A stretch of 64,000 bases of DNA from Micromonospora violae (GCF_004217135.1 NZ_SHKK01000001.1:5146001-5210000); one strand, 5' to 3'; shown: positions 40,917 to 50,526, counted from the first letter of the stretch. Translations and numbers: made by a program. Notes: generated by a model not told the origin, from the sequence alone.

Positions 40917-43383
40917 GCTCCGGATCCGCGGCAAACTCGCACTGCTCGTGGTGATTCCGCTGCTCAGCATGGTCGGCCTGGCCGTCCCGGTGATGCTCGA
41001 CCGGGTCGCCGCCGCGCAGCGGGCCGGCGACACCGCGGAACGGGTGCGGCTCGCCAGCCGGGTCGGCAGCCTCGTCCAGGATCTCCAGCAGGAACGCATC
41101 CTCTCCGTCGGTTACCTGCTCGGCCGCATCGAACGAGGTGAGCTGGTCCGCAAGTCCGCCGACGTGGACGACCGGGTGGCCGACCTCCGGGCGGCCCGCA
41201 GCGACGCGCTGACCGACCGGATCGACAGCGCCCTCGGCGGGGTGTCCAGCCTCATCGACCTGCGGACGGCCGTGCTGGCCCGGACCGCGAACCCGGGCCA
41301 GGTGATGGACACGTTCGGCCCGGTCAACAAGGAGATCATCGAGTCGCTGCGGTTGCCGTTCAGCGTGGACACCAACACGTTGCCGGGCCGTCAGGTGCTC
41401 GCCCTCGACGGGCTGCTCCGCGCCGACGAGGGCCTGGGCACCTGCGCCACCCTGAGCCTGCTGGTCAAGGCGATCGGCACCCCGGACACCACCGCCGGGT
41501 ACGTGGCGTGCATCGCCGCGCTCCAGGTGGACAACTCGCGCTTCCGTAGCCTGATCACGCCCGAGCAGCTCACGGTGGCCCAGCTCAACGAGGCGGCGGT
41601 GGCGGCGCGTACCAGCCCCGACTTCCTGGTCACCAGCGCACGGGATCCGGCCGCCGCGGTCCGCGACGTGCCGATGGAGGCGCTGTTCCCGGCCGTCCGC
41701 ACGATGATCCGGCTCGGTCAGTTCGTCGAGAAGAAACTGGTCGCCGACGTACTCGCCGAGGTGACCGCCGAGCAGCGGCGCGCGCTGACCGCCGCGTACC
41801 TGGTCGGTGCCGTGGCGGCGTTGATCCTGACGCTGGTGGTGCTGCTCAGCGTGGCGGTGGCGCGGACGGTGGCCCGACCGCTGACCCGACTGACCCGCTC
41901 GGCCGACCGGGTCGCCCGGGTCGCCGAGGCGGAGCTGGTCCGGGTCACCGACGACGAGACGGAACGACCTCAGGCGGTCCGGCTGGAGCCGGTGGACATC
42001 CGCGCCAACGACGAGATCGGTGACCTGGCGCGCGCCTTCGACCGGGTGCAGAACACGGCGGCGCGGCTGGTCGAGCGGCAGGTCGCCGGTCGGCGCAACG
42101 TGGCGCAGATGTTCGGCCACGTCGGGCGACGTACCCAGAACCTGGTGGGTCGGCAGCTCGCGCTGATCGACCGGCTGGAGCAGCAGGAGGCCGACCCCGG
42201 CCGGCTGGAGCACCTGTACCGACTCGACCACATCTCCAGCCGGTTGCGGCGCAACGCCGGCAGCCTCGTGGTGCTCTCCGGCTCGGCCGGGGCCGACGCG
42301 CACACCGCGCCGGTGCCGTTGGCCGACGTGGTCCGGTTGGCGCTCGGTGAGATCGAGGACTACACCCGGGTGGAGGTGCAGGTGCCGGCGGGTGTGTCGG
42401 CCGCGCCGGCGGTGGTCGGTGACCTCGTCCTGGCGCTGGCCGAGCTGATGGAGAACGCCACCGTCTTCTCCCCGCCACACACCCGGGTGCTGGTGGCCGC
42501 CGAAACGTCCGGCCTCGGTGCGCGGCTCACCGTGGTGGACCACGGCATCGGCATGAGCGAGCAACGGCTTGCTGAGGAGAACGCCCGGCTCACCCGCCGG
42601 GAACGACTCGACCTGGCCCCGACCGAGGTGCTCGGCCTCTTCGTGGTCGGCCGGTTGGCCCGTCGACACAACTGGCAGGTCACCCTCGCCGCCACCGGCG
42701 GCGGTGGGGTCACCGCACAGGTGGAGATCCCGTCGACGTCGCTGGTGCTGCGCCGCGCCGACCGCGCCGGGGCGGCCGTGGCCCGCGCCGCGGTGCCGGC
42801 CCGGGATCGGCGTGCCACGGTGACGCTCGACCCCGAGCCCGACGCGCGGCCTCAGCCGACGGCCGGCACCGCACCGGCCCACTTCGACTCGGACCTGCTC
42901 AACCGGGCCACCCGCAGCCTGGACGCCGGCCCGTCCTGGAACGCGTTCGGTCGGGGCCAGCCGGAGCCGGACGTCGCGGAACCTCCGGGCCCGGAACCGG
43001 CGGGCAAGCCGGCCGGGCCGCGGGTCCGACAGCGGGTACCTGGGGCCACGCTGCACGCCACCGCCGCGCCCACCCGGCCGGTGGACGCCACCGGCGCGGA
43101 CCCCGCCGCCGCCCGCGCGCTGGTCGAGGCGTTCCAGGCCGGCGTACGCCGCGCCGAACTGCGGGTGGCGGCGGGCCTCGACGGCGCGGTGGAGCGGCCC
43201 CGGTTGAGCCGACGGGTACCGGGGGCGAACCTCACCACCATCCCGGCCTGCCAACCGCCCAGTACGCACCTCGGTGACCCGACCGAGGTCCGCGACCTCA
43301 TCAGCGAGTTCGAGGCGGGCGTCGCCCGCGCTCTCCGCGACGTCAGCCCCGACCACCGGAACGAAGAAGGATCATCACGGTGA
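40903..43383 (+). CDS. cvnA: CvnA-type sensor kinase-like ATPase (NIT and HATPase domains)
   Basis: The protein has 826 residues. A span near residues 12-33 is followed by an extracytoplasmic nitrate/nitrite-sensing (NIT-like) helical domain (RVGSLVQDLQQERILSVGYL is its conserved start), a second span (LVGAVAALILTLVVLLSVAV), a HAMP linker (RPLTRLTRSADRVARVAEAE) and a helical DHp-like domain (RRNVAQMFGHVGRRTQNLVG). The HATPase domain has the N-box ELMENATVFSPPHTRV and the G-box DHGIGMSEQRL. The usual phosphorylated histidine context is not seen, as in other conservon A proteins. The tail has two RVPGA-L repeats. Confidence 0.9.
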   Translation: MLLGRLRIRGKLALLVVIPLLSMVGLAVPVMLDRVAAAQRAGDTAERVRLASRVGSLVQDLQQERILSVGYLLGRIERGELVRKSADVDDRVADLRAARSDALTDRIDSALGGVSSLIDLRTAVLARTANPGQVMDTFGPVNKEIIESLRLPFSVDTNTLPGRQVLALDGLLRADEGLGTCATLSLLVKAIGTPDTTAGYVACIAALQVDNSRFRSLITPEQLTVAQLNEAAVAARTSPDFLVTSARDPAAAVRDVPMEALFPAVRTMIRLGQFVEKKLVADVLAEVTAEQRRALTAAYLVGAVAALILTLVVLLSVAVARTVARPLTRLTRSADRVARVAEAELVRVTDDETERPQAVRLEPVDIRANDEIGDLARAFDRVQNTAARLVERQVAGRRNVAQMFGHVGRRTQNLVGRQLALIDRLEQQEADPGRLEHLYRLDHISSRLRRNAGSLVVLSGSAGADAHTAPVPLADVVRLALGEIEDYTRVEVQVPAGVSAAPAVVGDLVLALAELMENATVFSPPHTRVLVAAETSGLGARLTVVDHGIGMSEQRLAEENARLTRRERLDLAPTEVLGLFVVGRLARRHNWQVTLAATGGGGVTAQVEIPSTSLVLRRADRAGAAVARAAVPARDRRATVTLDPEPDARPQPTAGTAPAHFDSDLLNRATRSLDAGPSWNAFGRGQPEPDVAEPPGPEPAGKPAGPRVRQRVPGATLHATAAPTRPVDATGADPAAARALVEAFQAGVRRAELRVAAGLDGAVERPRLSRRVPGANLTTIPACQPPSTHLGDPTEVRDLISEFEAGVARALRDVSPDHRNEEGSSR

Positions 43384-43856
43384 CCAGCCCCTTCCTGCAC
43401 GACAATGTCGACCAGAGTCAGCCACCCAGCACCCCTGGGGACCTCAGCCCCGAGGCCCGTACGTTCAACTGGTTGCTGGACTCCTTCACCTCCAGCACCG
43501 CAGGGGTCCTGGAGGCGATCGCGGTCTCCTCGGACGGCCTGCTGATGGCCATGTCGGCGATCAAGGACCGGTCCAACGCGGAGCGACTGGCCGCCGTCGT
43601 GTCCGGGATGACCAGCCTCGCCGGTGGGGCCGCCAGTTGGTACGCGCTCGGCGGTTTGAACCGGGTGATCGTCGACATGGCCGACGGCTACCTGTTGATC
43701 AGCGCGATCAGCAGCGGTTCCGTGCTCGGGGTGGTCGCCGACCGTTCGGCGAACCTGGGCACCGTCGCGTACGAGATGACGCTCTTCGCCGGGCGGGCCG
43801 GTGGCGCCCTGACCCCGCGACTGATCGTCGAGTTGAAGAACGCCGTTCAGCAGTGA
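43380..43856 (+). CDS. cvnB: CvnB, roadblock/LC7 domain protein
   Basis: A 158-residue roadblock/LC7 protein: EARTFNWLLDSFTSSTAGVL, then EAIAVSSDGLLMAMSAIKDR and VADRSANLGTVAYEMTLFAG. In conservons it acts as the GTPase-activating or scaffold subunit. The GTG overlaps the cvnA stop (GTGA). Confidence 0.92.
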   Translation: MTSPFLHDNVDQSQPPSTPGDLSPEARTFNWLLDSFTSSTAGVLEAIAVSSDGLLMAMSAIKDRSNAERLAAVVSGMTSLAGGAASWYALGGLNRVIVDMADGYLLISAISSGSVLGVVADRSANLGTVAYEMTLFAGRAGGALTPRLIVELKNAVQQ

Positions 43857-44341
43857 CTCCCGACGTCGCCGGCGAGGATCCGGATCCGGACCCCAGGGTT
43901 CGGATCCGCCCGTACCTGCGCACTCCACCCCCGAGGGGGGAGAGCGCGGCGGCGACACCGGCGCTGCCCGAGCCGGAGCCGGACGGGGGCCAGCCGGCCG
44001 GTCCCCGTCCGTTCGTGCTGACCTCCGGGCGGGTGGCGGGTGCCGACCCGGCGATCGGCTTGGAGACCCAGGTGACGGCCCGTACGGACAGCGGCTGGTG
44101 GGCCGGCCCACCCGGCACCCTGCTGGCGCCGGAGCTCCAGATGATCATCGCGCTCTGCGCCGAACCGATCTCGGTGGCCGAGATATCGGCCCGCGCCCGA
44201 CTGCATTTCGGCGTGGCGCGGGTCCTGGTCGGGGACCTCCGCGCCGCCGGGCACCTGGACGTGCACATCACCGACACCGACGACGCTGTCGACCCCGATC
44301 TCATCCTGCGAGTGATTGATGGACTCCGTGCGATCTCCTGA
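43853..44341 (+). CDS. cvnC: CvnC, DUF742 domain protein
   Basis: A 162-residue protein with a long Pro/Glu-rich N-terminus, then the DUF742 winged-helix-like domain: PFVLTSGRVAGADPAIGLET, LLAPELQMIIALCAEPISVA and ARARLHFGVARVLVGDLRAA. DUF742 is the third conserved member of the operon, with no known activity. The GTG start overlaps the cvnB stop (GTGA). Confidence 0.9.
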   Translation: MTPDVAGEDPDPDPRVRIRPYLRTPPPRGESAAATPALPEPEPDGGQPAGPRPFVLTSGRVAGADPAIGLETQVTARTDSGWWAGPPGTLLAPELQMIIALCAEPISVAEISARARLHFGVARVLVGDLRAAGHLDVHITDTDDAVDPDLILRVIDGLRAIS

Positions 44342-45077
44342 ATGGCCGGTCGCCCCGCTCGGCGGGGCCACCGCTAACAGCGCCGCCGCCCGTTACGGCA
44401 TGTCCCCGGGCATCGGGCCGATAGTGGGGCGGGCCGGTCCACCGCCGACCGCGCCGCCGCCGTACCGGCCGTCGTCTGCCACCGGGTCGGTGCCGCCTCC
44501 GGCGGGTAAGCCGGCCGCACCGCCAATCCCGGTCAAGATCCTGGTGGCCGGTGGGTTCGGGGTGGGCAAGACCACCACCGTGGGCGCGATCTCCGAGATC
44601 GCGCCCCTGACCACCGAGGCCGAGATGACCAGCGCCGGGATCGGCGTGGACGACCCGGGTGCCCGGTCCACCAAGACCACCACCACGGTGGCGATGGATT
44701 TCGGCTGCGTGACGATCGACCGCAGCCTGAAGCTCTACCTGTTCGGCACGCCGGGGCAGACCCGGTTCGGCTTCATGTGGGACGACCTGGCCCGGGGCGC
44801 GTTGGGCGCGCTGGTGGTGGTGGACAGTTCACGGCTGGACGACTGTTTCCCGGCCATCGACTTCTTCGAGCGGGCCGGGCTGCCGTTCGTCGTCGGGGTC
44901 AACGCCTTCGACGGGCGACTGGCCCTGGAACTCGGCGAGATCCGCTGGGCGCTGGCCATCGGCGATCATGTTCCCCTGGTGCAGTTCGATGCCCGCGACC
45001 GGCTCTCGGTCCGCGACGCCCTACTGGTCGTCCTGGACCGCGCGCTGGATCGCGCCACCCGGGACAGGAGGGCCTGA
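44319..45077 (+). CDS. cvnD: CvnD, small GTPase
   Basis: The protein has 252 residues. After about 70 Pro/Ala-rich residues, the P-loop is GGFGVGKTTTVGAISE (Lys84). TAGIGVDDPGARSTKTTTTVAMDFG covers switch I; YLFGTPGQTRFGFMWDDLAR is the switch II region with GTPGQ in place of the usual DxxG; VVGVNAFDGR stands for the NKxD base motif with Phe. These changes are normal for CvnD. It is the output of the cvnABCD switch. The ATG lies 23 bases before the cvnC stop. Confidence 0.9.
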   Translation: MDSVRSPEWPVAPLGGATANSAAARYGMSPGIGPIVGRAGPPPTAPPPYRPSSATGSVPPPAGKPAAPPIPVKILVAGGFGVGKTTTVGAISEIAPLTTEAEMTSAGIGVDDPGARSTKTTTTVAMDFGCVTIDRSLKLYLFGTPGQTRFGFMWDDLARGALGALVVVDSSRLDDCFPAIDFFERAGLPFVVGVNAFDGRLALELGEIRWALAIGDHVPLVQFDARDRLSVRDALLVVLDRALDRATRDRRA

Positions 45078-45115
45078 GCCGACCAGCTCCGGCCGTGGCG
45101 GGAAGAGGTGATCTG

Positions 45116-45628
45116 GTGAGGGGCGACCTGGACGAGACGCTGGCCCGGCTGGCCCGACGTGAGGAGGCGTCGCGCCGTCGGGCCACCGACCGTGACGACA
45201 CCACCGCACCGTCGGGCCCGCCCGCCCTCGACGGCGGCACCCGCAACGACCGGCCGGGTCGGCACGGCCCGCGGCACGCGGGGGTGGAGGCCCCGAGCGA
45301 CGTGCCCGGCTGGGGGCCGGTCGAAGAGGTGGCCGAGGCGGTCCGCCAGGTCGTCGGTTCCCACCCCGGGCTGGCGGTGACCGTGCAGGTGGAGCACGCC
45401 GGGCGGACGTACCCGATGCGGGTCTCCTGGGACGGGCCGACCGTCACGGTCGGTCCGGTGCCCCCGCCGGCCCCGGTGGAACCCCCGCCGGCCTGGCCGC
45501 TCTCCGGCCGGACGGTGCCCGCCTGGGCGCCCGGCCCGGACGGGTTGACCCCGGACCCGGCGGCCCGGTTGGCCGAGCTGATCCGACGCGACCCGACGCT
45601 GCTGGACGAGCTGGATCCGGGTCGCTGA
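45116..45628 (+). CDS. Hypothetical protein after the conservon, 170 aa
   Basis: The product begins MRGDLDETLARLARREEASR and has a flexible first third, then a compact domain: GWGPVEEVAEAVRQVVGSHP, GLAVTVQVEHAGRTYPMRV and SWDGPTVTVGPVPPPA, and a helical end (LTPDPAARLAELIRRDPTLL). No family is recognised. The GTG start follows GGAAGAGG, 38 bases after cvnD, so it is probably in the same operon and could be an effector of the GTPase. Confidence 0.7.
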   Translation: MRGDLDETLARLARREEASRRRATDRDDTTAPSGPPALDGGTRNDRPGRHGPRHAGVEAPSDVPGWGPVEEVAEAVRQVVGSHPGLAVTVQVEHAGRTYPMRVSWDGPTVTVGPVPPPAPVEPPPAWPLSGRTVPAWAPGPDGLTPDPAARLAELIRRDPTLLDELDPGR

Positions 45629-45664
45629 CCGGCGGGGCTGGCTGCCGACGGCTACGGTCGGGCA

Positions 45665-47878
45665 GTGGCGCAACCAGACCTGACCCTGACGGCGAGCCTG
45701 CGGCCGGCGGCGCTGGACGCCCGACGGGGCATCGTGCGCCTGCACCCGGAGGCACTGACCGCGCTGGGGCTACGCCCCGGGGACCCGGTCCGCCTTGCCG
45801 GCCGCCGGGAGACGGCGGGCATCGCGGCGGCGGCCGGACCGGGCGCGAGCAGCGCCCTGCTGTACGCCGACGACCTGACGTTGGGCAACCTGGGTCTGCG
45901 CGACGGCGGGCAGGTGCGGGTGAGCCCGGTGCCGTTGGTTCCGGCGGGCCGGGTCGTCCTGGCCGGGCCGGTGGAGGTCGTCGCGGCGGTCAGCCCGGAG
46001 ATGCTCCGGCTCGCCCTGCTGGGCAAGGTGCTCACCGCCGGTGACGACGTGTCGCTGCTGCCGCAGGACGTACTGCCGGACGCCTCGGTGCGCAGCCTGG
46101 TCGAGGCGGCGCGGCACAGCCTCGCCAACACGGTCGGTGTCGCCTGGACCAGCACCCTGCTCAGGGTGGTCTCGATCGACCCGGCGGCGGGCGCGCTGGT
46201 CACCATGGGCACGGTGGTCGGGTGGGAACACGGCGCGACCACCCACGGTGGGCCGGCCCCGGTCGACACCGCGACGGACCGGCCGGGTGCGCCCGCCGAC
46301 GCGGTGGCGGCGGAGGACGCCCCCGACGTGGACGAACTGCCCGGGCTGCGGGCCCAGGCCGAGGAGCTGACCGAACTGCTGGACCTCGGCTTCCACCACC
46401 GGGAGGTGTTGGGCCGGCTCGGCACCACCATCTCGTTGGGGGTGCTGCTGGTCGGCCCGGCGGGCTCCGGGAAGTCGGCGCTGGTCCGGGCCGTCGCGGC
46501 CCGGGTCGGTGCCCGCGTCCACCCACTCTGGGGGCCGGAGGTGGCCGCCCTGACCAGCCGGGCCGCCGCCGACCGGTTGCGCGCCGCGGCGACGGCGGCC
46601 CGCGCCGGCGGGCCGGCGGTCCTGCTGGTCACCGACGTCGAGGCGCTCGCACCCGCGGACGAACCCGGCCCGGTGGCGACGGTCTTCCGCCAGGTGCTCG
46701 CGGAGAGCATCAGCGCCGGCCTCGCCGTGGTCTGCACCTCCAGCCGGCCGGAAGCGGTGGACCCCGCACTGCGCGCGCCCGACCTGCTGTCGCTGCGGAT
46801 CAGCATTCCGCTCCCCGATCAGGCGCTGCGCCGCGAACAACTCACCGTGCTGACCCGGCAGGTGCCGTTGGCCGACGACGTCCGGCTGGACGACGTGGCC
46901 GCGCGTACCCCCGGGTTCGTCGCGGCGGACCTGGCCGCCCTGGTCCGGGAGGCCGGGGTACGCGCCGCGCTGCGGCAGAAGTCCGCCGAGACGCCGACGG
47001 TGTCGATGGCCGACTTCGACGCCGCCCGGGAGGTGGTCCGGCCCACCACCATGGCGTCGTCCACGTTGGACCTGGCCTCGGTGACCCTGGACGACGTGGG
47101 CGGCCTGGACGAGGTCAAGCAGACGTTGACCGAGTCGGTGCTGTGGGCGCTGACCTACCCGGACACCTTCGCCCGGCTCGGGGTGCAGCCACCGCGCGGC
47201 GTTCTGCTCTACGGGCCACCGGGCTGCGGCAAGACGTACCTGGTCACCGCGCTGGCCGGCTCGGGGCGGGCCAACGTGCTGTCGGTCAAGGGTGCCGAAC
47301 TGCTCTCCAAGTGGGTGGGTGAGAGCGAACGCGCGGTTCGCGAACTGTTCCGTCGGGCCCGGGAGGCGGCCCCCACGCTGATCTTCCTGGACGAGGTGGA
47401 CGCGTTGGCACCGGTACGCGGCCAGGCCACCGACGGTGGCACCACGGACCGGGTGGTCGCCGCCCTGCTCACCGAGTTGGACGGGGTGGAGACGCTGCGC
47501 AACGTGGTGGTGATCGGCGCGACGAACCGGCCGGACCTGGTCGACCCGGCGCTGCGGCGGCCGGGCCGGTTGGAGAGGCTGGTCTACGTGCCGCCGCCGG
47601 ACGGGCCCGCCCGCGCGGAGATCCTGCGGGCCGCGTCCCGGCAGGTGCCGTTGGCGCCGGACGTCGACCTGGCCGCCCTCGGCGACGAGCTGACCGGCTT
47701 CTCCGCCGCGGACTGCGCGGCGCTGGTACGCGAGGCGGCCCTGGCCGCGATGCGGGAGTCGCTCGCCGCCGCCACGGTCACCGCCGAGCACGTGTCGACC
47801 GCACGGGCCCGGGTACGCCCCTCGCTGGACCCGGCCCAGGTCGCCGGGCTGGCCGCGTACGCCGCCAACCGTGAGTGA
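45665..47878 (+). CDS. CDC48/VCP-like AAA+ ATPase
   Basis: A protein of 737 residues. An N-terminal double-psi barrel (VRLHPEALTALGLRPGDPVR) and CDC48_2-like part precede two AAA domains. D1 has the Walker A GPAGSGKSAL (Lys270) but a weak Walker B (VLLVTDVEALAP), so hydrolysis may be reduced. D2 is canonical: GPPGCGKTYL (Lys523), pore loop KGAELLSKWVGESE, Walker B LIFLDEVDALAP and [20 protein letters not shown]. In actinobacteria such CDC48 homologues are thought to unfold proteins. The GTG start follows TACGGT (45653-45658) by six bases, so it has its own promoter. Confidence 0.92.
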   Translation: MAQPDLTLTASLRPAALDARRGIVRLHPEALTALGLRPGDPVRLAGRRETAGIAAAAGPGASSALLYADDLTLGNLGLRDGGQVRVSPVPLVPAGRVVLAGPVEVVAAVSPEMLRLALLGKVLTAGDDVSLLPQDVLPDASVRSLVEAARHSLANTVGVAWTSTLLRVVSIDPAAGALVTMGTVVGWEHGATTHGGPAPVDTATDRPGAPADAVAAEDAPDVDELPGLRAQAEELTELLDLGFHHREVLGRLGTTISLGVLLVGPAGSGKSALVRAVAARVGARVHPLWGPEVAALTSRAAADRLRAAATAARAGGPAVLLVTDVEALAPADEPGPVATVFRQVLAESISAGLAVVCTSSRPEAVDPALRAPDLLSLRISIPLPDQALRREQLTVLTRQVPLADDVRLDDVAARTPGFVAADLAALVREAGVRAALRQKSAETPTVSMADFDAAREVVRPTTMASSTLDLASVTLDDVGGLDEVKQTLTESVLWALTYPDTFARLGVQPPRGVLLYGPPGCGKTYLVTALAGSGRANVLSVKGAELLSKWVGESERAVRELFRRAREAAPTLIFLDEVDALAPVRGQATDGGTTDRVVAALLTELDGVETLRNVVVIGATNRPDLVDPALRRPGRLERLVYVPPPDGPARAEILRAASRQVPLAPDVDLAALGDELTGFSAADCAALVREAALAAMRESLAAATVTAEHVSTARARVRPSLDPAQVAGLAAYAANRE

Positions 47879-47971
47879 TCAACCCAGCACAACCTTTTGG
47901 CGCGCCCCGGACGTCCCTTAGACGTCACACTCCTCAGTGGAGACATCCACTGCGACGTCAGGTGGTGTTCC

Positions 47972-48904
47972 TTGCGCAGAAAGCTCTCTCTCCTCCTCGC
48001 CCCCCTCGTGGCGGCGGCGACCCTGGTCTCGGTCGGCGCGCCGGCACCGGCCCATCCGGTGCGACAGTTCCCCGCCCGAATCGCGCTGCCGGACGGGTTC
48101 ACCCCGGAAGGACTGACGATCGGTCGGGGCACCACCGTCTACGTGGGTTCCGTCCTGGATGGTGCGGTGTGGCGGGGTGACTTACGCACCGGGCGCGGCT
48201 CGGTGCTGATTCCCGGCACACCGGGCACCGCCAAGGCGGGCCTCAAACTCGACCCGCAGGGCCGGCTCTGGACCGCCGACTTCTTCGGTGGCGGGGCCAG
48301 CGTGTACGACCCGAACACCGGCGCCCGGCTGGCCCACTACCAGTTCACCACCGACCCGAACACACTGGTCAACGACCTGGTGATCACCAAGCGGGCCATC
48401 TACTTCACCGACTCCGTCCGGCCCGTGCTGTACGTGGTGCCGCTGGGCCCGGGTCATCGACTGCCGGCCTCCGACGCCTTCCGGGTGCTGCCGCTGCGCG
48501 GTCCGGGCGCGACGCCGGACGCGTTCAACAACGGGATCGTGGCGCTGCCGAACGGTGATCTGCTGGTCGCGCAGATGCTGACCGGTCAGCTGGTACGCGT
48601 CGATCCGCGTACCGGCGACAGCCGCCTCTTCGACCTGGGCGGCTACTCGGTGGACCGGGCCGACGGGCTGGTGCTGCGCGGTCGCACCCTGCACGTGATC
48701 CGGAACCTGAGCAACGTCATCGCGGTGGTCCGGCTGAACGCCGGCTACACCGCCGGAGTGGTGCAGCGGGAGATCACCGGCCCGCAGTTGCGGTCGCTGG
48801 CCACCGGCGACCTGTTCGGCTCGGCGTTGTACGTGGTGAACGGCCGCTTCGACGTGGAGTCGACGCCGAGCACCGACTACGACATCGTCCGGCTACCGGC
48901 CTAA
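47972..48904 (+). CDS. Secreted SMP-30/gluconolactonase-like beta-propeller protein
   Basis: The 310-residue product begins with a TTG (47972) behind AGGTGG. A signal peptide of about 28 residues (RRKLSLLLAPLVAAATLVSV, then GAPAPAHP) precedes a repeated propeller: LPDGFTPEGLTIGRGTTVYV, LDPQGRLWTADFFGGGASVY, DPNTGARLAHYQFTTD and VALPNGDLLVAQMLTGQLVR. The protein is secreted or cell-wall associated. The SMP-30-like fold includes lactonases, but no metal triad can be assigned with certainty, so it may only bind ligands. Confidence 0.82.
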   Translation: MRRKLSLLLAPLVAAATLVSVGAPAPAHPVRQFPARIALPDGFTPEGLTIGRGTTVYVGSVLDGAVWRGDLRTGRGSVLIPGTPGTAKAGLKLDPQGRLWTADFFGGGASVYDPNTGARLAHYQFTTDPNTLVNDLVITKRAIYFTDSVRPVLYVVPLGPGHRLPASDAFRVLPLRGPGATPDAFNNGIVALPNGDLLVAQMLTGQLVRVDPRTGDSRLFDLGGYSVDRADGLVLRGRTLHVIRNLSNVIAVVRLNAGYTAGVVQREITGPQLRSLATGDLFGSALYVVNGRFDVESTPSTDYDIVRLPA

Positions 48905-48978
48905 CCGTGGGGGTCCGGCGGCGGCCCGCACGGTCGCCGCCGGCCCCGCCGGCCCGTTCAACGGGCGGACCGGTCCGC

Positions 48979-49488
48979 TCAGCGGGCGGGTGGCGTCGAG
49001 TCGAGGCAGATTTCGGCGCGTACCTTGCCGTCGTCCTCGCGCAGTTTCGCGCCACACTTCCGCAGGACGGCCACCGCGCCGATGTTGTCCGAGGTGGTCT
49101 CGGCGACCACCGCCCGCATACCCGCCCGAGCTGCGCAATTCAGCAGCTCCCGCAGGGCGGCCGCGCCGACCCCCTGCCCCCGCGCCGAGCGGCCGAGCCA
49201 CATCCCGGTCTCCACCGTGCCGGGCTCGTCGCAGCGCGTCATCCGGACCATGCCCACCACCTCGCCGCCGAGGAGAATGGCGTACATCTGTGAGCGGGTC
49301 GGGCCGTCCAGCCCGCCGAAGCTCGCCCGGTGGAATTCGCGGAACGCCTCGCGGCGGGCGAGCGACCAGCCGGCGGGTGCCTCCACCGGAGGCATCACAT
49401 CACCGGGCTCCGCCTCCGCAGCCGCTACGGAGAGCAACGGCTCCAGGTTCCGTTCGTCCACCGGCTCCAGCCGGACCGCACCCGCCAC
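48979..49488 (-). CDS. GNAT family N-acetyltransferase
   Basis: A single-domain acetyltransferase of about 169 residues of the RimJ/RimL-like type: VRLEPVDERNLEPLLSVAAA at the start, WLGRSARGQGVGAAALRELL for acetyl-CoA, and AETTSDNIGAVAVLRKCGAK near the end. A GTG at 49488 follows a CAGACT box by seven bases; an ATG at 49530 would add 14 residues without a ribosome site. Substrate unknown. Confidence 0.82.
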   Translation of the reverse strand: MAGAVRLEPVDERNLEPLLSVAAAEAEPGDVMPPVEAPAGWSLARREAFREFHRASFGGLDGPTRSQMYAILLGGEVVGMVRMTRCDEPGTVETGMWLGRSARGQGVGAAALRELLNCAARAGMRAVVAETTSDNIGAVAVLRKCGAKLREDDGKVRAEICLDSTPPAR

Positions 49489-49605
49489 GTGCCGCAGTCT
49501 GCCGCCCTCATCGGGCGAAGTCCACCCCATTGGCCATCCACTGCCGGTCCGGACAGCGGTACCGGCCGGTCGGGCGGTCCGGGTGTTCCACCTCACGCTG
49601 CGTTG

Positions 49606-50526
49606 TCACCCGACCGGGTGTCGAACGCTCAAACCGCCGCTTTCGAACTCGCAGAACACTACCGACGCGTCGTCGGTGGACTTGTGTCGCCGCAGCCGGT
49701 CCGGGTGGTCGCGCTCGGCGTCCCGGACCCGGTCGATCAACGCGCCCGGGCCGTCGGCGCTGAGCAGGTCCAGCAGACCAGCCCAGTCGGTCAGCTCGAA
49801 CTGCTCCACCGCGCTTGACGCTCCGTCACTGAGCAGCGCCGCCCGCCGGATCGCCCCGGTACCGTGTCGGGGCACGTTCCCGGTCACCGCGTGGAAGGCC
49901 GCGTCCGGGTCGGAAGCCGCCACCCAGTAGCCGTGGGTACGGTTCATCCGCTCCCGCTGCACGCTCACCGCGTGCCGGAACCGGGTCACCGGGTCCGCCG
50001 CGCCGCCCGGCACGATGGCCACGGTCTCCCGCAGCTCCGCCATCGCCGCGTCCAGCCGGTTGTCGGTGACCACGCTGACCTGCCCGCCGACGTCGAGGAC
50101 CAGCGGGCTGTCGCAGAGCACCAGGTAGTCCACCTGGTCTCCGCACTCCCGCAGCAGGCAGACCGTGCTGGACGGGGTGCCCGGATGGTCGAGGTCGCAC
50201 TGCCCGCCGTGGTCGGCGCGTACCGCGAGGATGGCCGCCGCCAGGTTGCTGGTCAGCCGGGCGGCGGGGCGTACCGCCTCGGCGACGCCGAGCCGGGCGG
50301 CCAGGTGCCGGACGTACCACTCGGGCCCGTGCACGCAGCCGGTGTCGAAGCCGTCCGGCACCGTCGCGCCGTCCAGGACACCCACCAGCGGGCCGAACCG
50401 GAAGACCAGGTCCTCGTTGACCGGCCGGCCCGGGGCCGGCGCGGACGCGGAGCGTACCCGCATCACCGGCGTCGGCCCCGGCGCAGCGGTCGGGTCAGTG
50501 CTGTCGAAGGTCGTCGACGGCCGCAT
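49606..50526 (-). CDS. PP2C-like protein phosphatase domain protein
   Basis: A 306-residue protein. It has the PP2C metal motifs GRPVNEDLVFRFG, VGVLDGATVPDG, LLSDGASSAVEQ and STDDASVVFCEF, in the right order, so it probably dephosphorylates Ser/Thr residues. Between the second and third motifs lies a helical part with EWYVRHLAARLG. It is last in an operon of envelope-associated proteins, with GGGAGAG before the ATG at 50526 and a 32-base overlap with the DUF3618 gene. The operon suggests control of a kinase or anti-sigma pathway at the membrane. Confidence 0.85.
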   Translation of the reverse strand: MRPSTTFDSTDPTAAPGPTPVMRVRSASAPAPGRPVNEDLVFRFGPLVGVLDGATVPDGFDTGCVHGPEWYVRHLAARLGVAEAVRPAARLTSNLAAAILAVRADHGGQCDLDHPGTPSSTVCLLRECGDQVDYLVLCDSPLVLDVGGQVSVVTDNRLDAAMAELRETVAIVPGGAADPVTRFRHAVSVQRERMNRTHGYWVAASDPDAAFHAVTGNVPRHGTGAIRRAALLSDGASSAVEQFELTDWAGLLDLLSADGPGALIDRVRDAERDHPDRLRRHKSTDDASVVFCEFESGGLSVRHPVG

